A stretch of DNA of 64,000 nucleotides from CAZHZT01 sp964537285 (GTDB lineage Bacteria; Bacteroidota; Bacteroidia; Chitinophagales; Saprospiraceae): positions 62,001-126,000 of the forward strand of contig CAZHZT010000001.1 in the NCBI GenBank assembly GCA_964537285.1. Direction: 5' to 3'. A program made the translations under genes and the position numbers. The notes below the pieces were generated by a model. That model did not search any database. It was not told where the DNA came from and worked only from the letters and a program-made list of their open reading frames with translations. Of the stretch, positions 15,785-23,846 are shown one piece after another. Numbering within the stretch: the first letter of the stretch is position 1; each line of letters begins with the position of its first letter.

Positions 15785-17518
15785 ATGAGAATTAAGAATT
15801 TTTTACTGATTTCATTAATCTTTGTTTCATATTCAGCATTATTTGCTCAAGATAATCCTGAAGCTTATGAGAAGGAAAACCTAAAAATATACCGTTACAA
15901 AAAACATCAGTCTGAAATAGGAGTGCATGTCGGTCACTTCTTCGTGTCAGGAGATGTAGTGCCTCGTCCGGGCTGGGGGGCTGGTATTCACTTTCGCAGA
16001 GCCTTGGACTTTGCTTTTTCCTACCGCTTTGAGCTGCTTTACGGACAAGCATTTGGACTGGAGCCTCGTAACTCAACTCATATCGCAGATGCCTTGCCGG
16101 ATATTTTGGGAACGAATAGCCTGGGATATGGTTCCGGAACCGGCCTGCCCTGGATTCACAGTTTTAAAACGAATTTTTACTCTGCCAGTGTGCAAGGTAT
16201 CTGGAATTTGAATGTGTTTAACTTTAAACAGCGTAAACGCAAATGGAATTTCTACCTTATGCTAGGTGGGGGAGCAGATATCATGGAAACCTATTACGAT
16301 GCTACCGATGAAAATGGTAATCCTTACGATTTTAATCGGGTGCTGGAAAATAGAAACCCTGAAAACAATGCAGATGACCGGAAAGATATCCGCTCAGAGG
16401 TTAAAAACGATATCCTTGACGGTGATTACGAAACCAGAGGGGATGTAGCAACAGGACGTCGCCCCGGCGAAACAGACGTTTCCAACGATGATGTCCCAAC
16501 GCAAATAAATTTACACCTGAATACAGGCGGGGGATTATCATATCGATTGAATGAAAAAGTAAACTTGACACTTGAACATCAGGTAATCTCTATTTTTGGC
16601 CGGGAAGGGGATTTGTTGGATGGTTATCGTTGGGCAACCGACGGAGGTTTGACCCAATCAAAAGATCTGATTAATTATACGAATCTTCGTGTAAACATCG
16701 CGATAGGTAAAAAGAAAGAAGGTGTCCTCCCGCCCCTTTATTGGGTTAGTCCGCTTGATTTACTGGCAGATGATATGCTCGAAACTACACAGCGTGTAGA
16801 TAAAGGCCTGAGAGATAGTGACGGAGACGGAGTACTTGATCTCGTTGATCAGGAAGAAGATACTCCGGAAGGAGTTGATGTAAACACTAAAGGAATTGCA
16901 TTGGATAGCGATAAGGATGGTATTCCTAATCACAAAGATGCCGAACCATTTTCTCCGGCCGGGTTCGAAGTCAATGAAAGGGGAGTTGCTCAAGTACCAG
17001 ACCCTGGCTACACCACCGAAGATGATGTAAATCGAATTGTAGATGAAAAGCTGGAAGCCTTCCGTAAAAACTTGCCGGATCCAACGGTTAACTGGTACTT
17101 TCCATTGGTTAATTTCGATAATGATAGTTATTCAGTCCGTCGGTCTGAATTTGGTAAATTACACCAAGTAGCCGCAGTATTAGAGCAAAACCCTGATATG
17201 CGCATCCTTGTAACGGGCTATGCTGACAGGCCTGCAAGTGATTGTTACAATCAAGTGCTTTCTTTTAACAGAGCTGAGTCTGTAGTAAATTACCTGGTTG
17301 CAAAATATGAATTGGAAAGAACACGCCTTGTTCTCGATTACTCAGGGGAAGAAATAAATATTGAAGATACCAAAGGCTCAAGTTCTTTGAATCGTCGGGT
17401 TGAGTTTCGTGTAGCTACCCCTTCTGAAACGATTAATAAATCTGCTCCTGATTGTGGCGTGAAGAAGGCAGGCAAAGGTAAGAAGACGAATTATTCTGGT
17501 AATAGACAAGGGTTTTAA
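15785..17518 (+). CDS. OmpA-family outer-membrane protein with TSP3-like calcium repeats
   Basis: A 577-aa envelope protein. A signal peptide (1-21, ends ALFAQ) is followed by a beta-barrel-like region (about 40-310), then calcium-binding thrombospondin type 3-like repeats (DSDGDGVLDLVDQ and DSDKDGIPNHKDAEP, about 340-385). A C-terminal peptidoglycan-binding OmpA domain spans about 435-555, with the helix NRAESVVNYLVAKYELE and terminal SSSLNRRVEFRV. It probably links the outer membrane to the cell wall. It is monocistronic with its own promoter and is followed by family C and family F palindromes. Confidence 0.92.
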   Translation: MRIKNFLLISLIFVSYSALFAQDNPEAYEKENLKIYRYKKHQSEIGVHVGHFFVSGDVVPRPGWGAGIHFRRALDFAFSYRFELLYGQAFGLEPRNSTHIADALPDILGTNSLGYGSGTGLPWIHSFKTNFYSASVQGIWNLNVFNFKQRKRKWNFYLMLGGGADIMETYYDATDENGNPYDFNRVLENRNPENNADDRKDIRSEVKNDILDGDYETRGDVATGRRPGETDVSNDDVPTQINLHLNTGGGLSYRLNEKVNLTLEHQVISIFGREGDLLDGYRWATDGGLTQSKDLINYTNLRVNIAIGKKKEGVLPPLYWVSPLDLLADDMLETTQRVDKGLRDSDGDGVLDLVDQEEDTPEGVDVNTKGIALDSDKDGIPNHKDAEPFSPAGFEVNERGVAQVPDPGYTTEDDVNRIVDEKLEAFRKNLPDPTVNWYFPLVNFDNDSYSVRRSEFGKLHQVAAVLEQNPDMRILVTGYADRPASDCYNQVLSFNRAESVVNYLVAKYELERTRLVLDYSGEEINIEDTKGSSSLNRRVEFRVATPSETINKSAPDCGVKKAGKGKKTNYSGNRQGF

Positions 17519-17528
17519 TAAAAAAATT

Positions 17529-17733
17529 AGACTTGTTCTGTAGCTGTTCGATAACAAGTCTATTAATCTTAAAGGAGGCTGTCTCATAAGTAATTCGTGT
17601 GGCTCGGGAGTAGTTTTTTCTATTAAAGGGGATTCTTTTTTTGAAGTTTTCACTAAAAATTTCAAAAAAAGCCCCCACTCAAAAAGAAAATTCCCTGCCA
17701 GTCGCGACGAACAAACTTATGATACAGCCTCTT
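17529..17733. repeat. Short family C hairpin and family F palindrome, copy F1
   Basis: At 17529-17561 the family C tip agacttgttctgtagctg is closed by aacaagtct as a minimal hairpin. At 17573-17733 the outer arms aggaggctgtctcataag and cttatgatacagcctctt enclose internal stems. F2 at 25480-25574 shares the ggctgtctcataag-type tip and the attcgtgtggc segment. Confidence 0.65.
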
Positions 17734-17748
17734 CATAAATATGATTAA

Positions 17749-18510
17749 ATGAGTGAATATCATCCTGAGCGATATTGGTCAGAAGTAGCAGATCGCATAA
17801 AACAGCGACAAGGGAAAAATGTAATTGCTGGCGATGATGAACCTTACTATCGGTACAAAAGAAAAAAATTCTTGCAGTTGTTGCATACCGTTGATTTTCA
17901 AGGCAAATCCGTCCTTGAAATTGGGTGTGGGCCCGGTGGTAATCTATTGGAAGTCTGGAAACGCCAACCCGCTAAGCTCGCTGGTGCAGATATCTCCTCA
18001 AATATGGTCGATATAGCTCGTGAGAATTTGCCATCCGAAGTAAATATCCATAAAGTAGATGGAAAAACGCTTCCTTTTGAAGATGAAACATTCGATCTTG
18101 TTTTTACGGCTACGGTGCTTCAGCATAACACGGATGAAGAAATGCTAAAGCGGGTGGTCGCAGAGCTTGCCAGAGTAAGTAAAAATAAAGTAATCCTATT
18201 CGAACGGATTGAAAAAGAAATCAAAGGGGATGAGCTTTGCTACGGAAGGCCTGTAACCTACTACCAGGGCCTGCTTGAACAGCATGGCTTTGAACTTGCC
18301 GCTACCCAATTTATTAACATACAGACAAGCTACTACGTGTCAGGAGCCATAAGAAAAGGTTTGAATCCCAGCACCCGGGTGGAAGGAGAACCTTTAACGC
18401 CCCTTTCTACTATGTTGCAAAGGTTAAGTTTACCAGTAACTAGTGTACTGGATAAGATCTTCACATCTAAAAAAGATCTTGCAAAGCTGGAGTTTGTTAG
18501 AAAAGCTTAA
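17749..18510 (+). CDS. Class I SAM-dependent methyltransferase
   Basis: A 253-aa soluble methyltransferase of the Methyltransf_11/25 type. The SAM-binding loop is VLEIGCGPGGNLLE near residue 55, followed by the acidic end of strand 2 (LAGADISSNMVDIA) and DLVFTATVLQHNTDEE near 114. The substrate cannot be inferred. It is convergent with the CoA-binding protein gene and overlaps it by four bases at the 3' end. Confidence 0.85.
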   Translation: MSEYHPERYWSEVADRIKQRQGKNVIAGDDEPYYRYKRKKFLQLLHTVDFQGKSVLEIGCGPGGNLLEVWKRQPAKLAGADISSNMVDIARENLPSEVNIHKVDGKTLPFEDETFDLVFTATVLQHNTDEEMLKRVVAELARVSKNKVILFERIEKEIKGDELCYGRPVTYYQGLLEQHGFELAATQFINIQTSYYVSGAIRKGLNPSTRVEGEPLTPLSTMLQRLSLPVTSVLDKIFTSKKDLAKLEFVRKA

Positions 18511-18872
18511 AAAGAGCCCAACGAAAGCATAACCAACGTACATGCGGCCTCGACTTCAATTCCTTCTTCCCTGGCTATCGTCATGAGTTCTTTGTTCTCA
18601 GCTCCAGGGTTGAAAATAAGTCGCTTGGGAGCGAGTTCTTTAATATAGTCGTAATATTCTTTTTGTATGCCAGCCCTTAAATATATACTTACGGTAAGCA
18701 CATCTTCGATAACAGGCCTGCCTTGAACAATGGCCTTACCTGCTATTACACCTGGTTTTATGCCAATAGGAATAACATTATAACCTTCGTAGGTTAATCT
18801 TTCAATAGCTTGATAAGCTACTCTTGAGGGATTGGGAGATGCTCCCAAAACAATGACGGTTTCTTTTTCCAA
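18507..18872 (-). CDS. CoA-binding domain protein (YccU-like)
   Basis: A 121-aa single-domain protein of the CoA_binding family with a Rossmann fold. It has VIVLGASPNPSRVAYQAIERL near the N-terminus and RLIFNPGAENKELMTIAREEGIEV near residue 84. Such proteins bind CoA or related nucleotides, but the biological role is not established. It lies downstream of the pyruvate dehydrogenase E2 gene on the same strand, separated by a 91-base palindrome that would stop readthrough. Confidence 0.85.
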   Translation of the reverse strand: MEKETVIVLGASPNPSRVAYQAIERLTYEGYNVIPIGIKPGVIAGKAIVQGRPVIEDVLTVSIYLRAGIQKEYYDYIKELAPKRLIFNPGAENKELMTIAREEGIEVEAACTLVMLSLGSF

Positions 18873-18905
18873 TATAGTTAATTTTGCTTGCCAGTAAAGT
18901 TCTAA

Positions 18906-18996
18906 AAAATAGAATAGCTCAAAAAAGAGGCAGCAAGTAATTCAATGCTAAAAGCATTGAATTACTTGCTGCCTCTTTTTTGAGCTATTCTATTTT
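18906..18996. terminator. 91-base palindrome with perfect 44-base arms after the E2 gene
   Basis: The left arm 18906-18949 and right arm 18953-18996 are exact complements over 44 bases (outer aaaatagaatagctc, inner ttcaatgct) around a 3-base loop. It touches the E2 stop codon. It probably ends the E2 transcript, but the perfect length far exceeds a normal intrinsic terminator. Confidence 0.85.
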
Positions 18997-20348
18997 TACA
19001 CCATCAATCTTACAGGTTCTTCCAGCATTTCCTTCAATGTTTGGAGGAATTTTGCACCGGTAGCACCATCTACCACCCTGTGATCACAGGATAAGGTTAC
19101 TTTCATCATATTTCCAACACTTACTTCACCGTTTTTGATGATTGGTTTTTGAATGATTCCACCTACCGCGAGGATACAAGAATCTGGTGGATTGATGATT
19201 GCAGTAAATTCTTCAATACCAAACATACCCAGGTTAGAAATAGTGAAGGTATTGCCTTGCATTTCATCAAGCGAAAGTTTTTTATTCTTGGCTCTGGTAG
19301 CCAGGTCCTTAACTTCCGTATTGATTTGCATAAATGTTTTCATATCCGAAAAACGGATTACGGGTACGAGAAGCCCTTCCTCAACGGCAACTGCTACTCC
19401 TACGTGGATATTGTGATGCCTTCTGATCTTATCGCCCATCCAGGAAGAATTAACTGCCGGATGATGACGGAGAGCCATTGCCACGGCCTTAATAACGATA
19501 TCGTTAAAGGAAACTTTAGCCGGAGCGATAAGTCCATTAATGCTTTTGCGCAATTCTATGGACTTGTCCATGTTTATTTCCACTGTCAAGTAAAAGTGAG
19601 GAGCAGAGAATTTACTTTCTCCCAAACGACGAGCAATGGTTTTGCGCATCTGAGAAACAGTTAAATCCTCAAAAGATTCATCGCCTCCGCTGAAGCTGAA
19701 TGCAGGGATGCTTGGGCCAGCATCTTTTGCCGGAGCTGATGGTGCTGCTGGTTTTACTTGAGGAACCGGAGCGGACTCAGGAGTGGGTGCAGGTTGTGCT
19801 TTAGGAGCCTCTTGTTGTTGGGCTAAAAATGCCTCAATATCCTTTTTTACAATACGTCCCTGATCTCCGGTGCCCTGAACTTGCGCTAGGGAAATTCCAG
19901 CTTCATTAGCCATGCTTTTAGCCAGTGGAGAAGCTTTGACACGGCTGTCAGCCGTGTTGATGTCAGTAATCTCTTCTGAAGATGTTTTTGCTGCTTCTGC
20001 AGAGCTGCTGCCAGCATCATCTGCCTGGGATGAATCAGCCGTAGCTTCTTGGCCTTCTGAAGTACTTCCGTTTTCATTCCGGGCAGCCTCCAGTGCATCC
20101 TTGAAATCTTCTCCTTCTTCTCCGATAATAGCAATTAAACCATTAATCGGAACTGCTCCGGATTCTACTTCAATGTGTAGTAAAACACCTTCGTGCATAC
20201 TTTCGAAATCCATGGTGGCTTTATCGGTTTCGATTTCCGCTAAAAGGTCTCCGGGTTCTACGGAATCACCGACTTTTTTTTCCCAGCCCACGATAACACC
20301 CTCTTCCATGGTGTCGCTCATTCTAGGTAGTCTAATTATCTCTGCCAT
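18996..20348 (-). CDS. pdhC: Pyruvate dehydrogenase E2 (dihydrolipoamide acetyltransferase)
   Basis: A 450-aa core subunit that transfers the acetyl group from lipoyl-lysine to CoA. One lipoyl domain (1-77) contains the lipoylation site ETDKATMDFES. An acidic linker leads to the E1/E3-binding domain (about 138-172, VKASPLAKSMANEAGI). An Ala/Pro linker and the catalytic domain (about 220-450) follow, with the active-site motif SCDHRVVDGATGAKFL. The single lipoyl domain and overall form resemble Bacteroidota E2 enzymes. E1 is not next to it; the upstream neighbour recR is divergent. Confidence 0.93.
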   Translation of the reverse strand: MAEIIRLPRMSDTMEEGVIVGWEKKVGDSVEPGDLLAEIETDKATMDFESMHEGVLLHIEVESGAVPINGLIAIIGEEGEDFKDALEAARNENGSTSEGQEATADSSQADDAGSSSAEAAKTSSEEITDINTADSRVKASPLAKSMANEAGISLAQVQGTGDQGRIVKKDIEAFLAQQQEAPKAQPAPTPESAPVPQVKPAAPSAPAKDAGPSIPAFSFSGGDESFEDLTVSQMRKTIARRLGESKFSAPHFYLTVEINMDKSIELRKSINGLIAPAKVSFNDIVIKAVAMALRHHPAVNSSWMGDKIRRHHNIHVGVAVAVEEGLLVPVIRFSDMKTFMQINTEVKDLATRAKNKKLSLDEMQGNTFTISNLGMFGIEEFTAIINPPDSCILAVGGIIQKPIIKNGEVSVGNMMKVTLSCDHRVVDGATGAKFLQTLKEMLEEPVRLMV

Positions 20349-20668
20349 AACGATTGAGTTTGTTAATTTAGTTTGGTTACAGAAAAGGTTTAGAGGTCTG
20401 TTTCATTTCGATCCATTTGTTTGAAGAAGAGGGTCAAAAAAGAGTTTCGGTTCAAATATTATTTCCTTGCCCAGGGTAAGGAACTGCCTTTTGCCTCTTT
20501 ATCTTTAAACAACATGATTGAAAGAGTACGCAATAAAACCGTTTCAATCGAGAACTACAAAAATATAGGATTAAAGTTTACAAATGGAAAAAATGGGATT
20601 TTTTCTGTAATTGTATATTGACTACTTTTGTGGAATAAAGGTTTGTAGAGGGAGAAAGTTTAGAAACT
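20349..20668. other. Divergent intergenic region upstream of pdhC and recR
   Basis: The only frame of note (20421-20621) has no recognisable homology and is not credible as a gene. TACTTTTG at 20623-20630 fits the -7 consensus for rightward transcription and would place family A copy A5 inside the recR leader. No strong -33 box was seen. Confidence 0.4.
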
Positions 20669-20780
20669 CATTCTTTGACAAATTGTGTGGAACTTCAAAA
20701 TGATAAGCCTTGAATGCCCTTGTGGCTGAAAGGGTTATCGTTTTGAAGTTCTATTTTCCACAATTTATGTCAAAGAACTA
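20669..20780 (+). mobile_element. Family A palindromic MITE, copy A5
   Basis: A 112-bp copy with tips cattctttgac and caaagaacta, 83 bases before the recR start. The flanks agaaact and aaaactt suggest a decayed target duplication. Confidence 0.85.
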
Positions 20781-20863
20781 AAAACTTAAACCTTCTCGAC
20801 TATTTCAACTTTCCGTACAATACGATTTGTCAAAGAGCGGAAGTTTCTAAACTTGAAAGAAGT

Positions 20864-21466
20864 ATGAAGTTTTCATCAAAATTAATAGAAGAGGCTGTTG
20901 AGGCATTTTCCACTTTACCAGGGATCGGAAAAAAAACGGCTTTGAGGTTGGTACTTTTTTTAATTAAACAAGAGGAAAAAGAAGTAAGGCAATTTGCAGA
21001 GGCCGTACAAAAAATGCGGTCTGAAATAAAGTTTTGTAAGCATTGTCATAATATTTCTGATGAGGAGGTCTGTTTGATTTGTAAGGATCCTCGCCGCGAT
21101 AAGCAATTAATATGCGTTGTAGAGAGTATACGAGATGTAATGGCTATAGAAGATACTAATCAGTTCAGGGGTGTTTATCACGTACTTGGAGGAATTATCT
21201 CTCCGATTGAAGGAGTTGGGCCTGAACAATTAACCATCGAAGCATTGGTGGAGCGCGTTAAGGAACAAGGTACAAAAGAGCTGATAATGGCGGTAAGCCC
21301 TACAATTGAAGGAGAAACAACTATTTTTTACATTTCAAAGCAGTTCGAAGGTCAGCCTGTAAAAATAAGTACTATAGCCAGAGGGGTGTCTTTTGGGGGA
21401 GATTTGGAGTATGCGGATGAGATTACCCTGGGAAGGTCAATAGTGGCTCGGGTGCCTTATAAGTAA
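20864..21466 (+). CDS. recR: Recombination protein RecR
   Basis: A 200-aa DNA repair protein that acts with RecO and RecF to load RecA. It shows the helix-hairpin-helix (STLPGIGKKTALRL), the C4 zinc finger (CKHCHNISDEEVCLIC, about 58-73) and the Toprim domain (LICVVESIRDVMAIEDT). The C-terminal YADEITLGRSI motif is also present. Length and order are normal. It is preceded by a family A element and a candidate promoter at 20623. Confidence 0.96.
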   Translation: MKFSSKLIEEAVEAFSTLPGIGKKTALRLVLFLIKQEEKEVRQFAEAVQKMRSEIKFCKHCHNISDEEVCLICKDPRRDKQLICVVESIRDVMAIEDTNQFRGVYHVLGGIISPIEGVGPEQLTIEALVERVKEQGTKELIMAVSPTIEGETTIFYISKQFEGQPVKISTIARGVSFGGDLEYADEITLGRSIVARVPYK

Positions 21467-21481
21467 TTAAGCTCCGATAGT

Positions 21482-21498
21482 AGCTACAGAACAAGTCT
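21482..21498 (+). repeat. Family C right tip, solitary
   Basis: The sequence agctacagaacaagtct after the recR stop matches the right end of the family C element at 37997-38155 without its partner. It lies in the 55-base gap before the glycosyltransferase gene. Confidence 0.6.
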
Positions 21499-21521
21499 AA
21501 TCATCATCGTATACCATTTAG

Positions 21522-23480
21522 ATGGAATTATCAGTAATTATAGTTAACTACAATGTAAAGTATTTTTTAGAGCAGGCGCTTCTGTCGGTAATGCAAGCTA
21601 TTGTTGGAATCGAGGCGGAGGTGTTCGTGGTTGATAATAATTCTTCGGATGGTTCAGTGGAAATGGTGATAGAAAAATTTCCTGAAGTTCATCTTATTGC
21701 GAATAAAGAAAACGTTGGTTTTTCGAAGGCAAATAATCAAGCCATAAGACGTTCTGAAGGAAAATATGTTCTACTTCTTAATCCGGATACAGTAGTAGAG
21801 GAAGATACTTTCAGGAAATGCTTAGATTTTATGGAGCAACATCCGGATGCCGGAGGCCTGGGAGTAAAAATGATTGATGGCTCAGGGAAGTTTTTGCCAG
21901 AGTCGAAAAGAGGCTTTCCAACTCCATTCGTGGCCTTTTGCAAAACATTCGGGCTTTCTACGCTTTTTCCTCGCTCTCCCATCTTCAATCGCTATCACAT
22001 GGGGTTTTTGGATGAAGATGAAACGAATGAGGTGGATATCCTGTCCGGAGCATTTATGTGGATGAGGGCCGAGGCCCTGGAGAAGTCAGGGCTATTAGAT
22101 GAGGCTTTTTTTATGTATGGAGAAGATATCGACCTGTCTTATCGTCTTCAGAAAGCAGGGTATAAGAATTACTACTTTGCCGAAACAAAGATCATCCATT
22201 ACAAAGGAGAAAGTACGAAAAAGGGGAGCTTGAACTATGTAAGGACTTTCTATCAGGCGATGGTCATCTTTGCGCGAAAGCATTTTTCAGGTAATCAGGC
22301 GGGGCTTTACGTTCTTTTTCTTCGTTTTGGTATTTATTTCAGGGCGACCATTACGTTGCTTCTCAATTGGACAAAAGGTTTGAGTATCCCGATAACTGAT
22401 GGTCTGATTTTATGGGTAGGGCTTCATTTTTTAAAACGATTCTGGGGGAGCTACAAATTCAATGATCCTTTGGCCTATGAGCAGCCTGTTATGTACTTTA
22501 ATATTGTACTCTACATAGCTGTCTGGTTATTGGGCATCTATTTTAGTGGTGGTTACGATAAGGTGTTTGATTTACGCAGGGTCATTAGAGGGCTTTTAGC
22601 GGCTACTTTAGTCATTGCGGCTATTTATGGCTTCTTGGACTTGTCTTACAGAACATCCCGGGTGCTTATACTATTAGGAACTTTTTGGGGGATATTATCC
22701 ATAAGTAGTTTCAGAACGTTAGTTTATTTCTTTTTGTATAAAAACCTTTCTCTCGGCAAGGAGAGTAAAAAGAATTTAGTTATTGTGGGAACAGAAGAAG
22801 AGAGTCGAAGGGTTTTAGGGCTATTGCATGATGCACAGGTTAAGCATCTGAACCTGATTGGAACCGTAGCTCCGCCGGGAGTCATCAACGAAGATGCATA
22901 TCTGAGTGATTTGGATAGTATAGATGATGTGGTGCATATCTATAAAGTAGAAGAGATTATTTTTTGTTCTAAAGACATACGGACGCAGGATATATTAAAC
23001 TGGATGACTCGGCTTGGTCCGGAAATTGCTTACCGGATCGTTCCTCCAAAAAGCCTTAGCATTATTGGAAGCACCTCTAAGAATACCTCAGGCGAGCTTT
23101 ACACTATTGAAGTCCGGTTTCAAATTCAAGATACGCTCAATCGCCGCAACAAACGCTTATTGGATATTCTTTTATCTATCTGGTTTTTATTGACTTTCCC
23201 GTTTTCTATGCTTTTTGTAAAAGGGAAAGCCGGTTTTTTTAGGAATATCCTCGCAGTTATTAGAGGTGGTAAAACCTGGGTGGGCTTTGCTGAGGTTGAA
23301 AACCAACAAAATCTACCCGATCTATCTGATGGGGTGCTTTCCCCTCTGGATGGTCTGAGAGTTTCTAATCTCAATAATGCTACAAAGCATCGCCTTAATT
23401 TTCTTTATGCCAAAGACTACAGAACGATAGATGACATTCAAATCTTGTGGGAAGGGTTTAGACATTTGGGCAGGAGTTGA
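21522..23480 (+). CDS. Glycosyltransferase family 2 fused to a degenerate sugar-phosphate transferase
   Basis: A 652-aa protein. Residues 1-260 are a GT2 enzyme of the rhamnosyltransferase type (SVIIVNYNVKYFLEQAL, LLNPDTVVEED with the DxD-like motif, and GEDIDLSYRLQKAGY). Residues about 270-400 contain several membrane segments, and about 405-535 a nucleotide-binding-like domain (NLVIVGTEEESRRVLGLL), as in the N-terminal half of WcaJ-type polyprenyl-phosphate transferases. The C-terminus starts like the catalytic domain (NRRNKRLLDILLSIWFLL) but lacks the QxRVG and KFRTM motifs. The transferase part is therefore probably inactive. It likely acts in surface polysaccharide assembly at the inner membrane. 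Confidence 0.82.
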   Translation: MELSVIIVNYNVKYFLEQALLSVMQAIVGIEAEVFVVDNNSSDGSVEMVIEKFPEVHLIANKENVGFSKANNQAIRRSEGKYVLLLNPDTVVEEDTFRKCLDFMEQHPDAGGLGVKMIDGSGKFLPESKRGFPTPFVAFCKTFGLSTLFPRSPIFNRYHMGFLDEDETNEVDILSGAFMWMRAEALEKSGLLDEAFFMYGEDIDLSYRLQKAGYKNYYFAETKIIHYKGESTKKGSLNYVRTFYQAMVIFARKHFSGNQAGLYVLFLRFGIYFRATITLLLNWTKGLSIPITDGLILWVGLHFLKRFWGSYKFNDPLAYEQPVMYFNIVLYIAVWLLGIYFSGGYDKVFDLRRVIRGLLAATLVIAAIYGFLDLSYRTSRVLILLGTFWGILSISSFRTLVYFFLYKNLSLGKESKKNLVIVGTEEESRRVLGLLHDAQVKHLNLIGTVAPPGVINEDAYLSDLDSIDDVVHIYKVEEIIFCSKDIRTQDILNWMTRLGPEIAYRIVPPKSLSIIGSTSKNTSGELYTIEVRFQIQDTLNRRNKRLLDILLSIWFLLTFPFSMLFVKGKAGFFRNILAVIRGGKTWVGFAEVENQQNLPDLSDGVLSPLDGLRVSNLNNATKHRLNFLYAKDYRTIDDIQILWEGFRHLGRS

Positions 23481-23488
23481 AATTTGGC

Positions 23489-23537
23489 AGTGAAGCGGCG
23501 TAAATTTGGTTTGGGATTTCCAAAGCGAGAATTGCTG
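23489..23537 (+). repeat. Family E half element, copy E3
   Basis: Only the right portion is present: gaagcggcgtaaatttggtt, then the tip gcgagaattgctg. It begins a few bases after the glycosyltransferase stop, so the left half was lost or the copy arrived truncated. Between 23600 and 23690, arms around ccgata...tatcgg form another imperfect palindrome. Confidence 0.7.
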
Positions 23538-23724
23538 GGTTTTTTACCTTTTGATTCCAAAACTTCCAACTATTTAGAACAATTTTCTTAATTTTATGCT
23601 ATATTTAGTTCGCCGATAGTTTTACTATTCATTATACTTGCTAAGCGATGCAAGTTTCAAGATTTAGTATAATATCGGAAAGTTTACATTTTACAAGTCA
23701 AGATCACAATCATTTAAAAAAATA

Positions 23725-23836
23725 CCTTCTTTGACAAATTGTGTGGAACTTCGAAATAATAACCCTTGAATGCCCTTGTGGTTGAAAGGGTTATTATTTT
23801 GAAGTTCCATTTTCCACAATTTATATCAAAGAACTA
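23725..23836 (+). mobile_element. Family A palindromic MITE, copy A6, abutting the sulP start
   Basis: A 112-bp copy with its right end only 10 bases before the SulP ATG. The flanks aaaaata and aaaaaaa match at six of seven positions. The inner arms taataaccc and gggttatta differ from the consensus tgataagcc/ggcttatca on both sides, preserving pairing. The sulP leader must be partly this element. Confidence 0.88.
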
Positions 23837-23846
23837 AAAAAAATAT

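Noticed and set aside
19149..19664. 171-aa frame opposite the pyruvate dehydrogenase E2 gene
   Set aside because: Antisense to a fully supported catalytic domain; no motif or start signal.
20421..20621. 66-aa frame upstream of recR
   Set aside because: No homology, no ribosome-binding site, and it lies in the divergent promoter region.
23727..23760. Sigma-70 promoter in the family A tip (TTGACA)
   Set aside because: TTGACA is present in each tip, but no TATAAT or TAnnTTTG follows at the proper spacing, so it is kept only as a speculation in the findings.
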